From DASQFQ01 sp963802905 (GTDB lineage: Bacteria > Actinomycetota > Thermoleophilia > Solirubrobacterales > Solirubrobacteraceae), in assembly GCA_963802905.1 (NCBI GenBank), contig CAWDKH010000023.1, positions 62,001 through 126,000 of the forward strand: a stretch of DNA of 64,000 bases, in the 5' to 3' direction. Of this stretch, positions 35,530 to 43,924 are shown piece by piece. Position 1 is the stretch's first letter; every line of letters begins with the position of its first letter. The position numbers and the translations under genes were made by a program. Under the pieces are notes generated by a model that made no database searches, had not been told where the DNA came from, and saw only the letters and a list, made by a program, of their open reading frames with translations.

Positions 35530-36726
35530 GTGCCTCGGGAGGAGCCGGACATCGTTGTCGTGGGCGCGGGGATCATCGGCCTCGCCGTCGCCCGCGAGCT
35601 GCTGCGCCGCGAGCCCGACCGCACGGTCACCGTGCTGGAGCGCGAGCCGGTCACCGGCTTCCACCAGACCGGCCACAACTCCGGCGTCCTGCACGCCGGC
35701 ATCTACTACGCGCCCGGCTCGCTGAAGGCCCGCCTCTGCACTGAGGGCGCGCCCGAGCTGCTGGCCTACTGCCAGGAGCGAAACATCCCCGCCCGCCAGG
35801 ACGGCAAGCTGATCGTGGCCACCGGCGCAGACGAGATCCCGCGGCTCGACGAGCTCGAGCGCCGCGGCCGCGCCAACGGCGTCCCTGATCTGAAGCGCTT
35901 GCGCCCCGAGGAGATCGCCGAGATCGAGCCGCACGTCCGTGGCGTCGACGCCCTGCACTCGCCCGCCACCGCCGTCGTCGACTTCCGCGCCGTGGCGGAG
36001 GCGTTCGCCAAAGACGTCGAAGCTGCCGGCGGCGAGGTCGTGACCGGTTGCGCGGTCGAGGGCGCCGACCTGCGCGCCAACCGTCTCTGCGTCCGCCACG
36101 CCCAGGGCGAGAGTCGTGCGCGCTTCGCCGTGTTCTGCGCCGGCGGCTGGTCGGACCGGCTCGCAGTCGCGGCCGGCGGCGACCCGGACCCGCGCATCGT
36201 CCCGTTCCGCGGCGCCTGGCTACGCCTCAAGCCCGAGCGCCGCGACCTCGTACGCGCGCTCGTGTACCCGGTGCCGGATCCCGCGCTGCCGTTCCTCGGC
36301 GTCCACTTCACCCGCGGCACCGACGACGAGGTGCTGATCGGCCCGACCGCGCTGCTGGCGGGCGCGCGCGACGCCTACAGCCTCAAGCGACTCGTCCCGC
36401 GCGACCTGCGCGACACGCTGGCCTGGGCCGGCACCTACCGGATGGCCCGCCGCTGGTGGCGCACCGGCGCCAGCGAGCTCCGCCACGCGCTGAGCGCCAA
36501 AGCGCTCGTGAAGGACGGCGCCCGCTACATCCCGGACCTCACCCCCGACGACGTCCTCCCCGGCCCCGCCGGCGTCCGCGCCCAGGCGCTCGGCCGCGAC
36601 GGTAGCCTGATCGACGACTTCGTGGTCTCGGAGACCGAGCGCGCGCTCCATGTCCGTAACGCCCCCTCCCCAGCCGCCACCTCCTCACTCGCGCTCGCGC
36701 GGCTGATCGCGGACCGGGTCGAATGA
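35530..36726 (+). CDS. lhgO: L-2-hydroxyglutarate oxidase-type FAD enzyme LhgO
   Basis: 398 residues from GTG 35530. FAD-binding N-terminus DIVVVGAGIIGLAVARELL and the LhgO-typical FHQTGHNSGVLHAGIYYAPG, KLIVATGADEIPRL, FCAGGWSDRLA and FLGVHFTRGTDDEVLIGPTA. DAO superfamily enzyme oxidising L-2-hydroxyglutarate, usually passing electrons to the quinone pool at the membrane. The stop overlaps the next gene ATG (ATGA), forming an operon with the epimerase and rfbF. Confidence 0.88.
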   Translation: MPREEPDIVVVGAGIIGLAVARELLRREPDRTVTVLEREPVTGFHQTGHNSGVLHAGIYYAPGSLKARLCTEGAPELLAYCQERNIPARQDGKLIVATGADEIPRLDELERRGRANGVPDLKRLRPEEIAEIEPHVRGVDALHSPATAVVDFRAVAEAFAKDVEAAGGEVVTGCAVEGADLRANRLCVRHAQGESRARFAVFCAGGWSDRLAVAAGGDPDPRIVPFRGAWLRLKPERRDLVRALVYPVPDPALPFLGVHFTRGTDDEVLIGPTALLAGARDAYSLKRLVPRDLRDTLAWAGTYRMARRWWRTGASELRHALSAKALVKDGARYIPDLTPDDVLPGPAGVRAQALGRDGSLIDDFVVSETERALHVRNAPSPAATSSLALARLIADRVE

Positions 36727-37745
36727 AGGTCCTCGTCACCGGCCACGACGGCTACATCGGCACCGTCCTGACCCCGCAGCTGCAAGCGGCCGGCCACGAG
36801 CCGGTCGGGCTCGACGCGAGCCTGTTCGCCAACCACGCGTTCGGCGACATCCCCGAGCTGCCCGCCCGCGAGGCCGACATCCGCGACGTCACCGCAGAGG
36901 ACCTCGACGGCTTCGACGCCGTCATCCACCTCGCCGCGCTCTCCAACGACCCGCTCGGCGACCTCGCGCCCGAGGTCACCTTCGCCGTCAACCACGACGC
37001 CAGCGTGCAGCTCGCGAAAGCCGCCCGCGAGGCCGGCGTCGCCCGCTTCCTCTACAGCTCGAGCTGCAGCACCTACGGCGCCGGCGACACCGACACGCCG
37101 CTCGACGAGCACGCGCCGTTCAACCCCGTCACCCCCTACGGCGAGTCGAAGGTCCTCGCCGAGCGCGACATCGCCACCCTCGCCACCGACGCCTTCAGCC
37201 CGGTCTTCCTCCGCAACGCCACCGCCTACGGCGTCTCGCCCCGCATGCGCGGCGACATCGTGGTCAACAACCTCGTCGCCTACGCGTACGCCACCGGCGA
37301 GGTGCGGATGCAGTCCGACGGCACGCCGTGGCGCCCGCTCGCCCACGTCGAGGACATCGCGGCCGCGTTCGTCGCCGCGCTCGAGGCGCCCAGGGACGCG
37401 ATCCACAACGAGGCGTTCAACATCGGCCGCGACGAGGACAACCACCAGATCCGCGACATCGCGCGGATGATCGAGGCGACCGTGCCCGACTCCACCGTCA
37501 CGCTCGCCCCCGGCGCGAGCCCCGACAAGCGCTCCTACCGCGTGAGCTTCGCCAAGTCGGAGCGCCTGTTCACCCCCCAGTGGACCGTCCAGCGCGGCAT
37601 CGAGCAGATGCTCGCGGCCTACGCCGCCAAGCAGCTGACGCTCGAGCAGTTCCTCTCCCCCCGCTTCCAGCGCATCGGCCGCCTGCTCGAGCTGGTGGAG
37701 GCCGGCGAGCTCGACGCCGAGCTGCGCCGGCGCGTGCGCGCATGA
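36723..37745 (+). CDS. NAD-dependent epimerase/dehydratase (extended SDR)
   Basis: 340 residues. N-terminal Rossmann motif VLVTGHDGYIGTVL, VIHLAALSNDPLGD, the catalytic Ser and Tyr-Lys in YSSSCSTYG and VTPYGESKVLAE, and substrate-binding RNATAYGVSPRMRGDIVVNN. Belongs to the nucleotide-sugar epimerase group. Coupling to rfbF suggests a CDP-sugar substrate, such as a CDP-6-deoxyhexose epimerase or reductase, but the exact reaction cannot be fixed from sequence. Confidence 0.85.
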   Translation: MKVLVTGHDGYIGTVLTPQLQAAGHEPVGLDASLFANHAFGDIPELPAREADIRDVTAEDLDGFDAVIHLAALSNDPLGDLAPEVTFAVNHDASVQLAKAAREAGVARFLYSSSCSTYGAGDTDTPLDEHAPFNPVTPYGESKVLAERDIATLATDAFSPVFLRNATAYGVSPRMRGDIVVNNLVAYAYATGEVRMQSDGTPWRPLAHVEDIAAAFVAALEAPRDAIHNEAFNIGRDEDNHQIRDIARMIEATVPDSTVTLAPGASPDKRSYRVSFAKSERLFTPQWTVQRGIEQMLAAYAAKQLTLEQFLSPRFQRIGRLLELVEAGELDAELRRRVRA

Positions 37746-38548
37746 GCAGCCGCGACACGCCGCTCGAGCAGATGCCGGTGGTGATCCTCGCCGGCGGCCT
37801 CGGCACCCGCATGCGCGAGGAGACCGAGCGCGTCCCCAAGCCGCTCGTCGGCATCGGCGAGCGCCCGATCCTGTGGCACATCATGAAGCTGTTCGGCCAC
37901 CACGGGGCGAAGCGCTTCGTGCTCTGCCTCGGCTTCAAGAGCTGGCAGATCAAGGAGTACTTCCTCCGCTACCGCGAGCAGATCGCCGACCTGACCGTGC
38001 GCCTCGGCGACCCCAACCCGCCGACGTTCCACTCCAACGGCGAGGAGGACTGGGAGGTCACGCTCGCCGAGACCGGCCTGCACACCGGCACCGGCGGCCG
38101 CATCCACCGCGTCCGGCAGTACGTCGACACCGACACGTTCATCCTCACTTACGGCGACGGCCTCGGCAGCGTCGACATCGGCGCGCTCGTCGACTTCCAC
38201 CGCTCGCACGGGCGGATCGGCACGGTCACCGGCGTCCACCCGACCTCGCGCTACGGCGAGATGCGGGTCGCGGACGGCGTCGTCACCGACTTCGACGAGA
38301 AGCCGACCACCGCCGAGGGCTTCGTGTCCGGCGGCTTCTTCGTCTTCCAGCGCGAGTTCTTCGACTACCTCGACGACGACCCGGAGCTGACGTTCGAGCG
38401 GGCGCCGCTGCGCAACCTCGCCCGCGACGGCGAGCTCGCCGTCTTCCCCCACACCGGCTTCTGGATGGGGATGGACACCTACCGCGAGTTCACCGAGCTC
38501 AACCGGCTGTGGGCCGAGGGCGACGCACCCTGGAAGGTCTGGGACTAG
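37742..38548 (+). CDS. rfbF: glucose-1-phosphate cytidylyltransferase RfbF
   Basis: 268 residues. Makes CDP-glucose from CTP and glucose-1-phosphate. Nucleotidyltransferase signature VVILAGGLGTRMREETERVP and KPLVGIGERPILWHIMKLF, the family-typical GAKRFVLCLGFKSWQIKEYF, TYGDGLGSVDI (metal Asp) and TGFWMGMDTYREFTELNRLW. ATG overlaps the upstream stop. The stop TAG shares the CTAG with the convergent VOC gene. Confidence 0.92.
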   Translation: MSSRDTPLEQMPVVILAGGLGTRMREETERVPKPLVGIGERPILWHIMKLFGHHGAKRFVLCLGFKSWQIKEYFLRYREQIADLTVRLGDPNPPTFHSNGEEDWEVTLAETGLHTGTGGRIHRVRQYVDTDTFILTYGDGLGSVDIGALVDFHRSHGRIGTVTGVHPTSRYGEMRVADGVVTDFDEKPTTAEGFVSGGFFVFQREFFDYLDDDPELTFERAPLRNLARDGELAVFPHTGFWMGMDTYREFTELNRLWAEGDAPWKVWD

Positions 38549-38919
38549 CCGGCGGGCTGGAAGAGCTCGACGGGATTGCCCGACGGATCCTCGACCAGGA
38601 TCTGGCTGCCGCCCCGCCCCGTGACCAGCTCGCCTCGGAAGCTCGCCCCGGCTGCGCGAAGCGCCTCGACCTCGCGCTCCAGGTCCGAGACCTCGAGCTG
38701 GATGCGATTCCAGCCCCCGGGCTCGGGACTGCGGCCGCCGGCCGGTTGGCCCGCCCCGCCCGCGCCCGGCTGATTGAGCAGGAGCCGCAAGTCGCCCCGC
38801 GCGAGCATCGCGAAGCCGGGTGCGGGCTGCATCTCCACGTTGAAGCCAAGGCGCTCGACGTAGAACGCCACCGCGGCGTCGACGTCATCGGCGATGTAGC
38901 GAACGCTGACCGTGGTCAT
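38545..38919 (-). CDS. VOC family (glyoxalase/bleomycin-resistance-like) protein
   Basis: 124 residues. Beta-alpha-beta-beta-beta units RYIADDVDAAVAFYVERLGF and ILVEDPSGNPVELFQPAG at the two ends are typical of vicinal oxygen chelate proteins, usually metal-dependent. Divergent from a MarR regulator with a strong operator between the two starts, so probably a MarR-controlled stress or detoxification gene. Substrate unknown. Confidence 0.85.
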   Translation of the reverse strand: MTTVSVRYIADDVDAAVAFYVERLGFNVEMQPAPGFAMLARGDLRLLLNQPGAGGAGQPAGGRSPEPGGWNRIQLEVSDLEREVEALRAAGASFRGELVTGRGGSQILVEDPSGNPVELFQPAG

Positions 38920-38952
38920 TACGCTTGCTCCTCTCCAAGTAGGCTGTAACGT

Positions 38953-38977
38953 GAACTGTTTATATCACGAACAGTTC
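38953..38977. promoter_or_regulatory. MarR operator candidate
   Basis: Perfect inverted repeat GAACTGTT-N9-AACAGTTC in the 82-base region between the divergent VOC gene (start 38919) and MarR gene (start 39002). It is AT-rich in the centre, on the scale bound by a MarR dimer, and positioned to cover both promoters. Confidence 0.65.
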
Positions 38978-39001
38978 AAGCGGCGCGGTACCATCGGCCC
39001 C

Positions 39002-39472
39002 GTGTCCGCAGATCCGGGACTGAGCCGCCGTGCCGGCTTCCTGCTCGCGCAGCTGGGCACCCACGCGCATCGGCGCTTCGCGGCGCGCCTTGCCAGCCTC
39101 GGCCTCCACCCGCGGCACTTCGGCATGCTCAGCCATCTCGCCGCCGCCGAGGGCCAGTCCCAGCAGGCCCTCAGCGTCGCGCTCGGGATCCACCGCAGCG
39201 CCGTGGTCGCGCTGGTCGACGACCTCGAGCATCGCGGCCTCGCCGAGCGCCGCCGCGACCCCGCCGACCGACGCGCGTACACCCTCTTCCTGACGCCCGC
39301 GGGCCGCGAGCTGCTGGCCGAGCTCAGGCGCGCCGCAGACGAAGAGGACGTCGAGCTGCTCACCGCCCTCGAGGCGCCAGAGCGCTCACAGCTGATCTCG
39401 CTGCTCCAGCGCGTGGCCGAGTCACAAGGCCTGGCGGCGGGCGTCCATCCCAATCTGGAACCGCGGGACTAG
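39002..39472 (+). CDS. MarR family transcriptional regulator
   Basis: 156 residues from GTG 39002 (VSADPGLSRRAGFLLAQLGT). Winged-helix core: HPRHFGMLSHLAAAEGQSQQ, recognition helix ALGIHRSAVVALVDDLEHRG and wing RRRDPADRRAYTLFLTPAGR. A longer reading from 38912 would overlap the operator and is unlikely. Probably represses itself and the VOC gene. Its TAG shares a CTAG with the convergent metallo-hydrolase. Confidence 0.9.
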   Translation: MSADPGLSRRAGFLLAQLGTHAHRRFAARLASLGLHPRHFGMLSHLAAAEGQSQQALSVALGIHRSAVVALVDDLEHRGLAERRRDPADRRAYTLFLTPAGRELLAELRRAADEEDVELLTALEAPERSQLISLLQRVAESQGLAAGVHPNLEPRD

Positions 39473-40254
39473 ACGTCGACGGCGAGCAGGTCGGAGCCGA
39501 GCTCCGCGCCCTCGAAGACCTGCCGTGCCTCGTCCAGGACCGCCTCGTGCCCGCCGCGCGGGTGCAGGTGGATGAGGACCAGCCGCTCGCTGCCCGCCTC
39601 GGCCGCCACCGTCGCCGCGTCGCGGCCGGAGGAGTGGATCGGCGTCGCCTCCGGCGAGCCCTCGGTGCACCACGCCTCGTGCATCAGCACTCCCGAGCCG
39701 GCCGCGAACTCGGCGTTGCCGGCGTCGTAGGGCGTGTCGGTGCAGTACGTGAGGCGATCGTCGAAGCGCAGCGCGAGCGTCGGCGTGCTGTGGCCGCGCT
39801 GGAGCCGCGTGCGCAGCGTGAACGGCCCGATCGCCTGCTCCTCCCCCAGCTCCCGCACCTCGGACGCGATCAGCCCGAAGTCGGCGTCGTAGAACGGCCG
39901 TGCGTAGATCGTGCGCAGCACGTCGTCGGTCGACGTCCCGGTCAGCGCCTGCGCCGGGCCCCAGATCCGCGGCGGGATCCCGCCCGCGCCGCGCAGCCCC
40001 GGCAGGTAGGCGAGCCCGACCACGTGATCGAGGTGGAAGTGGGTCAACACGAGCTCGAGGCGCTCGACCCCGTCGAGCAGCGACGGGTCCGCCACGAGCC
40101 GCTCGACGCCCGACCCGGCGTCGATCAGCACCGCCGCGTCGCCCTCCCGCAGCAGGGCCGAGCAAGTGGCGTGCGTGCCGGTCGGGATCCAGCCCCCGGC
40201 GCCGAGGATCCTCACCGTGGCGATGGCGGGATCGTCGCATAGAGTGACCTCCAT
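39469..40254 (-). CDS. metallo-beta-lactamase fold hydrolase
   Basis: 261 residues from ATG 40254, or 248 from GTG 40215 (VRILGAGGWIPTGTHATCSA), which is where homology would be expected to begin. Metal ligands are in LVLTHFHLDHVVGLAYLPGL (HxHxDH), RGHSTPTLALRF, YCTDTPYD and LIHLHPR. The pattern resembles RNase Z/arylsulfatase-like MBL hydrolases of unknown substrate. With the ATG, its start codon and that of rfbG overlap in one CATG. Confidence 0.82.
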   Translation of the reverse strand: MEVTLCDDPAIATVRILGAGGWIPTGTHATCSALLREGDAAVLIDAGSGVERLVADPSLLDGVERLELVLTHFHLDHVVGLAYLPGLRGAGGIPPRIWGPAQALTGTSTDDVLRTIYARPFYDADFGLIASEVRELGEEQAIGPFTLRTRLQRGHSTPTLALRFDDRLTYCTDTPYDAGNAEFAAGSGVLMHEAWCTEGSPEATPIHSSGRDAATVAAEAGSERLVLIHLHPRGGHEAVLDEARQVFEGAELGSDLLAVDV

Positions 40255-41245
40255 GACGCGTGCGCTGCCCGACCCGGCGTTCTGGTCGGGGCGACGGGTC
40301 CTGGTGACCGGCCACACCGGCTTCAAGGGCCGCTGGCTCGTGCTGTGGCTGCGCGCCCTCGGCGCCGACGTGACCGGCTTCGCGCGCCGCGAGGGCGGCG
40401 ACGTCACCGACGCCGCCGCGGTCCGCGCCGCGGTCGCCGCGCGCCGCCCCGAAGTCGTCTTCCACCTCGCCGCGCTCGCCACCGTCCAGCAGGGCTACGA
40501 CGACCCCGCGGCGGTCTACGCGACCAACGTGGTCGGCACCGCCAACGTGCTGCAGGCGGTGCGGGAGTCCGACTCCGTGCGCGCCGTCGTCGCCGTGACC
40601 TCCGACAAGTGCTACCTCGACCAGGGCGCCGAGTGGCCCTACCGCGAGGACGACCGGCTCGGCGGCTACGACCCGTACTCGAGCTCGAAGGCCGCGCAGG
40701 AGCTCGTGATCGCCGCCTTCCGCGATTCGATCGGGATCCCGGTGGCGAGCGTGCGGGCCGGCAACGTGATCGGCGGCGGCGACGAGACCTCCGGCCGGCT
40801 CGTGCCCGACCTGATCCGCGCAGGGCTGACCGGCGAGCCGATGGAGATCCGCGCGCCGCACGCGCGCCGCCCGTGGCAACACGTGCTCAACCCACTCGAG
40901 GGCTATCTGCTGCTGGCCGAGCGGCTCGCCGGCGACCCGACCTTCGCGATCGCGTTCAACTTCGGCCCCGACGAGGAGCCGCGCACGGTCGAGTGGATCG
41001 CCGAGCGCGTGCGCGCGCAGTGGCCGGGCGGCCTCGACCTCCGCTTCGCCGAGCGCCCGCCCCAGCACGAGGCGGCGATCCCCAGCGTCGACTCCACGCG
41101 CGCCCGCACGCGGCTGGGCTGGCGCCCGCCGTGGGACCTCGCCGCCGCGATCGAGCACACGGTCGAGTGGGAGCTCGCCCGCCGCGAGGGCCGCGACCTG
41201 TCGCTCGAGCAGATCGAGCGGTTCGGGGCGATGACCCCCGCATGA
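40253..41245 (+). CDS. rfbG: CDP-glucose 4,6-dehydratase-like RfbG
   Basis: 330 residues. Extended SDR with PAFWSGRRVLVTGHTGFKGR at the N-terminus, HLAALATVQQGYDDPAAVYA, VVAVTSDKCYLDQGAEWPYR, YSSSKAAQELVI (Tyr-Lys) and RAGNVIGGGD. These are typical of CDP-glucose 4,6-dehydratase, which follows RfbF in making CDP-6-deoxyhexoses. It is separated from rfbF by the VOC, MarR and MBL genes. Its stop overlaps the next ATG. Confidence 0.85.
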   Translation: MTRALPDPAFWSGRRVLVTGHTGFKGRWLVLWLRALGADVTGFARREGGDVTDAAAVRAAVAARRPEVVFHLAALATVQQGYDDPAAVYATNVVGTANVLQAVRESDSVRAVVAVTSDKCYLDQGAEWPYREDDRLGGYDPYSSSKAAQELVIAAFRDSIGIPVASVRAGNVIGGGDETSGRLVPDLIRAGLTGEPMEIRAPHARRPWQHVLNPLEGYLLLAERLAGDPTFAIAFNFGPDEEPRTVEWIAERVRAQWPGGLDLRFAERPPQHEAAIPSVDSTRARTRLGWRPPWDLAAAIEHTVEWELARREGRDLSLEQIERFGAMTPA

Positions 41246-41688
41246 GCGTGGTCCGCTCGCCGGACAACGAGGCGGTCGTGCTGGGCATGTGGGACGACTA
41301 CGACCGCGAGGGGCTCCCGGGCATCCTCCGCTGGGCCACCGACGACGCGATCTGGCGCCCGCACTCGTCGCGCCAGAGCGTGTTCCACTCCACCGCCGAT
41401 TATCGGGCATAGGTCGAAGACGCGCTCGCGCGCGGCGTCAGCGTCGACTCGATCCGGCTCGGGATCTGGTCCCACGACGACGTCGTCGCGGTCCGCGGCC
41501 GGCTGCGCGTGCGCCAGGGCGGCGTGCTGTCGGATTCGCGCATGTACTGGGTCCACCGCGTCCGCGACGGCAAGGTCTGCTGGACCGCGTCCTCGCCCGA
41601 CCTCGGCGGGCTGCTGTCCGACGTCGGCCTCCCCGGGCGGGCCAACGAGGCCTACATGGCCATGCACGGCACGGAGGGCGTGGGCTGA
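41242..41688 (+). pseudogene. SnoaL/NTF2-like protein with in-frame amber stop
   Basis: Begins at ATG 41242 (MSVVRSPDNEAVVLGMWDDY) and reads SVFHSTADYRA, then TAG at 41410-41412, then continues in the same frame as VEDALARGVSVDSIRLGIWS to MYWVHRVRDGKVCWTAS and stop at 41688. The continuity of codon bias and of a SnoaL-like fold on both sides of the stop indicates a single nonsense change rather than two genes. Either a recent pseudogene or a base-call error. Coupled to rfbG upstream and Qng1 downstream. Confidence 0.7.
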
Positions 41689-42584
41689 GCGCGCTGGTCG
41701 ACGAGATCCGCTCCGCCTGCGCGCGGGTCGCCGACCGCGCCGAGCACGTGCGCATCGTCGAGGCGGCGATCGACCACTACGCACGCACGCTCCCGCCGGA
41801 GTCGCCGCCCGCGCCCGACCTCGACGGCGGCTCGCTCGAGCAGCGCGCCGCCTTCTCGCTGACGCTCAACGCGATCAACTTCGGCTCCGGCTGGTTCCCG
41901 ACCCTGCGCAAGCCGGCGGGGCTGTCGGGCTTCCGCACCGTCGAGGCCGGGCTGCGGGCCCGCGGGCCGTGGACGGCGCATGAACTGACCGAGCTCGAGC
42001 CGGCCGAGGTCGCCGCCACGTTCGGGCAGGACCCGGCGCACGAGCTGATGGCGCTGTTCACGCGCGCGCTGCGCGAGCTCGGCGAGCGCCTCAGCGTCGA
42101 GTACTTCGGGCGCTTCCTCGGCCTCGTGAACTCCGCCGAGGGCTCAGCCGAGCGGCTGGCGGAGACGCTGGCGGCGTGGCCGACGTGGCGGGACATCTCG
42201 CCCTACGAGGGCGGGCCGGTGCCGTTCTTCAAGCGCGCTCAGATCGCCGCCGCCGACCTCCACCTGTCCGGCATCGCCCCGGCCGAGGACATCGACCGCT
42301 TGACGCTGTTCGCCGACAACCTCGTCCCGCACGTGCTGCGCCTCGACGGCGTGCTCGAGTTCGACGAGCGGCTCGTCGGCCGGATCGACGCCGGCTTCCT
42401 GCTCGAGCACGACTCGCCCGAGGAGGTCGAGATCCGCGCCTGCGCATTGCACGCGGTCGAGCTGCTCGTCGAGGCCCGCGGCGACACCAACGCGACGGTC
42501 GTCGACAACATCCTCTGGAACCGCGGCGCGCTGCCGCGCTACAAGTCCCGTCCGCGTCACCGGGCGCGCACGACCGCATACTGA
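41685..42584 (+). CDS. queuosine 5'-phosphate N-glycosylase Qng1 (DUF2419)
   Basis: About 299 residues. Qng1 releases the base queuine from queuosine-5'-monophosphate so it can be reused for tRNA modification. Family signatures: AFSLTLNAINFGSGWFPTLR, KRAQIAAADLHLSG, LTLFADNLVPHVLRLDGVLE and EEVEIRACALHAVELLVEA then VDNILWNRGALPRY. No ATG, GTG or TTG fits the conserved start (LSALVDEIRSACARVADRAE); the CTG at 41685 overlaps the upstream stop as CTGA and is proposed. No tgt or queuosine synthesis gene lies in the window. Confidence 0.88.
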   Translation: MSALVDEIRSACARVADRAEHVRIVEAAIDHYARTLPPESPPAPDLDGGSLEQRAAFSLTLNAINFGSGWFPTLRKPAGLSGFRTVEAGLRARGPWTAHELTELEPAEVAATFGQDPAHELMALFTRALRELGERLSVEYFGRFLGLVNSAEGSAERLAETLAAWPTWRDISPYEGGPVPFFKRAQIAAADLHLSGIAPAEDIDRLTLFADNLVPHVLRLDGVLEFDERLVGRIDAGFLLEHDSPEEVEIRACALHAVELLVEARGDTNATVVDNILWNRGALPRYKSRPRHRARTTAY

Positions 42585-42592
42585 GGCAGTCG

Positions 42593-43924
42593 ATGAAGAA
42601 CCCGCTCCCCGCCGCCGCCTGGCTGATCCTGCTGCTCGCCCTGCTCCTGCGGGTCGGCTACATGGCGGCCACACCGGACTACAAGCTCGTCCACGACGCG
42701 CTCGACTACGACCACGCCGCGACGTCGATCGCGCGCGGCGACGGCTGGCCGTACTCGCGGCGCCCAGGTCGCGAGACCGCATTCCGCCCGCCCGCCTACC
42801 CCGTCCTGCTGGCTGGCGTCTACAAGGTCGCGGGGGTCGAGCGGGCGAGCGAGCACGACCGCGTCGTCCCCGCGCGCATCCTCGGGATCGTCATCGGGAT
42901 GCTGATCGTCGGCCTGACCGGGCTGGTCGCCCTGCAGCTGTGGGGGCGGCGGGTCGCGCTCATCGCAATGGCCGGCGCGGCGATCTACATCCCGCTGATC
43001 CTCGTCGGCGCAGCCGTGATGTCCGAGCCGCTGTTCGCGGCGCTGCTCCTCGGCGCGCTCGCCGCCGCAATCCAGCACCGCCGCTCGACGCACCGCTGGC
43101 GCTGGGTGCTGCTCGCGGGCTTCCTCGGCGGGCTGACGATCCTCACGCGCGCCAACGCGCTCGTGCTGCTGCTCCCGCTCGGGCTCGCGGTCTGGACGGT
43201 CCGGCCCCGCTTCTCGCCGCGCGCGCTCGCCGCGCCCGCGGTGCTCGTCGTGCTCGCGCTGCTCACGGTCTCGCCGTGGACGATCCGCAACGCGATCGTC
43301 TTCGACCGCTTCATCCCGGTCAGCACGCAGCTCGGCTCCGCGCTGGCCGGCACCTACAACGACCAGGCGCGGCTCGACAAGGAGAACCCGGCGTCGTGGC
43401 GCTCGATCCGGCACCTGCCGGAGTACCGGGCGCTGTACGCGCGCCTGGGCGAGATCCCCGAGCCGGTGGTCGAGGACGAGCTGCGCAAGCGCTCGAAGGA
43501 CTACATCCGCGAGCACCCGGGCTACGTCGGCATGGTCGCGTGGTGGACGACGCTGCGGATGTTCGAGCTCGGCGGGCTGGACTGGTCGCGCCACACGGCG
43601 TCGACGATCAGCGTCGGCCCGCGCTGGGCGAACGCCGCGGTCGTCTGCTTCTGGGTCTTCGCGCTGCTGGCGCTGGCCGGCGCGTTCACGAAGCTGGCGC
43701 GGCGGACGCCGTTCTTCGTCTGGCTGATCCCGATCCTGCTCTACCTGAGCGTGGTGTTCCTGGTCGTCGAGACCCCGCGCTACCGCACGGGGATCGACCC
43801 GTTCATCGTCATGCTCGCGGCGCTGGCGCTACGACGAGTACTTCCAGGCGCCGGGGACCGTGAACTCCCTCCACCCGATCAAGCTCGATATCCGACGTCG
43901 CCGAAGGCCCCGACACCAGCGTGA
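42593..43924 (+). CDS. GT39/ArnT-like membrane glycosyltransferase
   Basis: 443 residues with about ten membrane helices. N-terminal LILLLALLLRVGYMAATPDY with an Asp-containing first loop (LVHDALDYDHAATSIARGDG) and the AFRPPAYPVLLAGVYKVAG segment are typical of GT-C fold, dolichyl/polyprenyl-phosphate sugar using transferases. The C-terminal PRYRTGIDPFIVMLAALALR is also family-like. The final 30 residues look non-native and overlap lutC antisense, so a frame error near 43830 is possible. Likely transfers a sugar to a cell-envelope acceptor. Confidence 0.8.
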   Translation: MKNPLPAAAWLILLLALLLRVGYMAATPDYKLVHDALDYDHAATSIARGDGWPYSRRPGRETAFRPPAYPVLLAGVYKVAGVERASEHDRVVPARILGIVIGMLIVGLTGLVALQLWGRRVALIAMAGAAIYIPLILVGAAVMSEPLFAALLLGALAAAIQHRRSTHRWRWVLLAGFLGGLTILTRANALVLLLPLGLAVWTVRPRFSPRALAAPAVLVVLALLTVSPWTIRNAIVFDRFIPVSTQLGSALAGTYNDQARLDKENPASWRSIRHLPEYRALYARLGEIPEPVVEDELRKRSKDYIREHPGYVGMVAWWTTLRMFELGGLDWSRHTASTISVGPRWANAAVVCFWVFALLALAGAFTKLARRTPFFVWLIPILLYLSVVFLVVETPRYRTGIDPFIVMLAALALRRVLPGAGDRELPPPDQARYPTSPKAPTPA

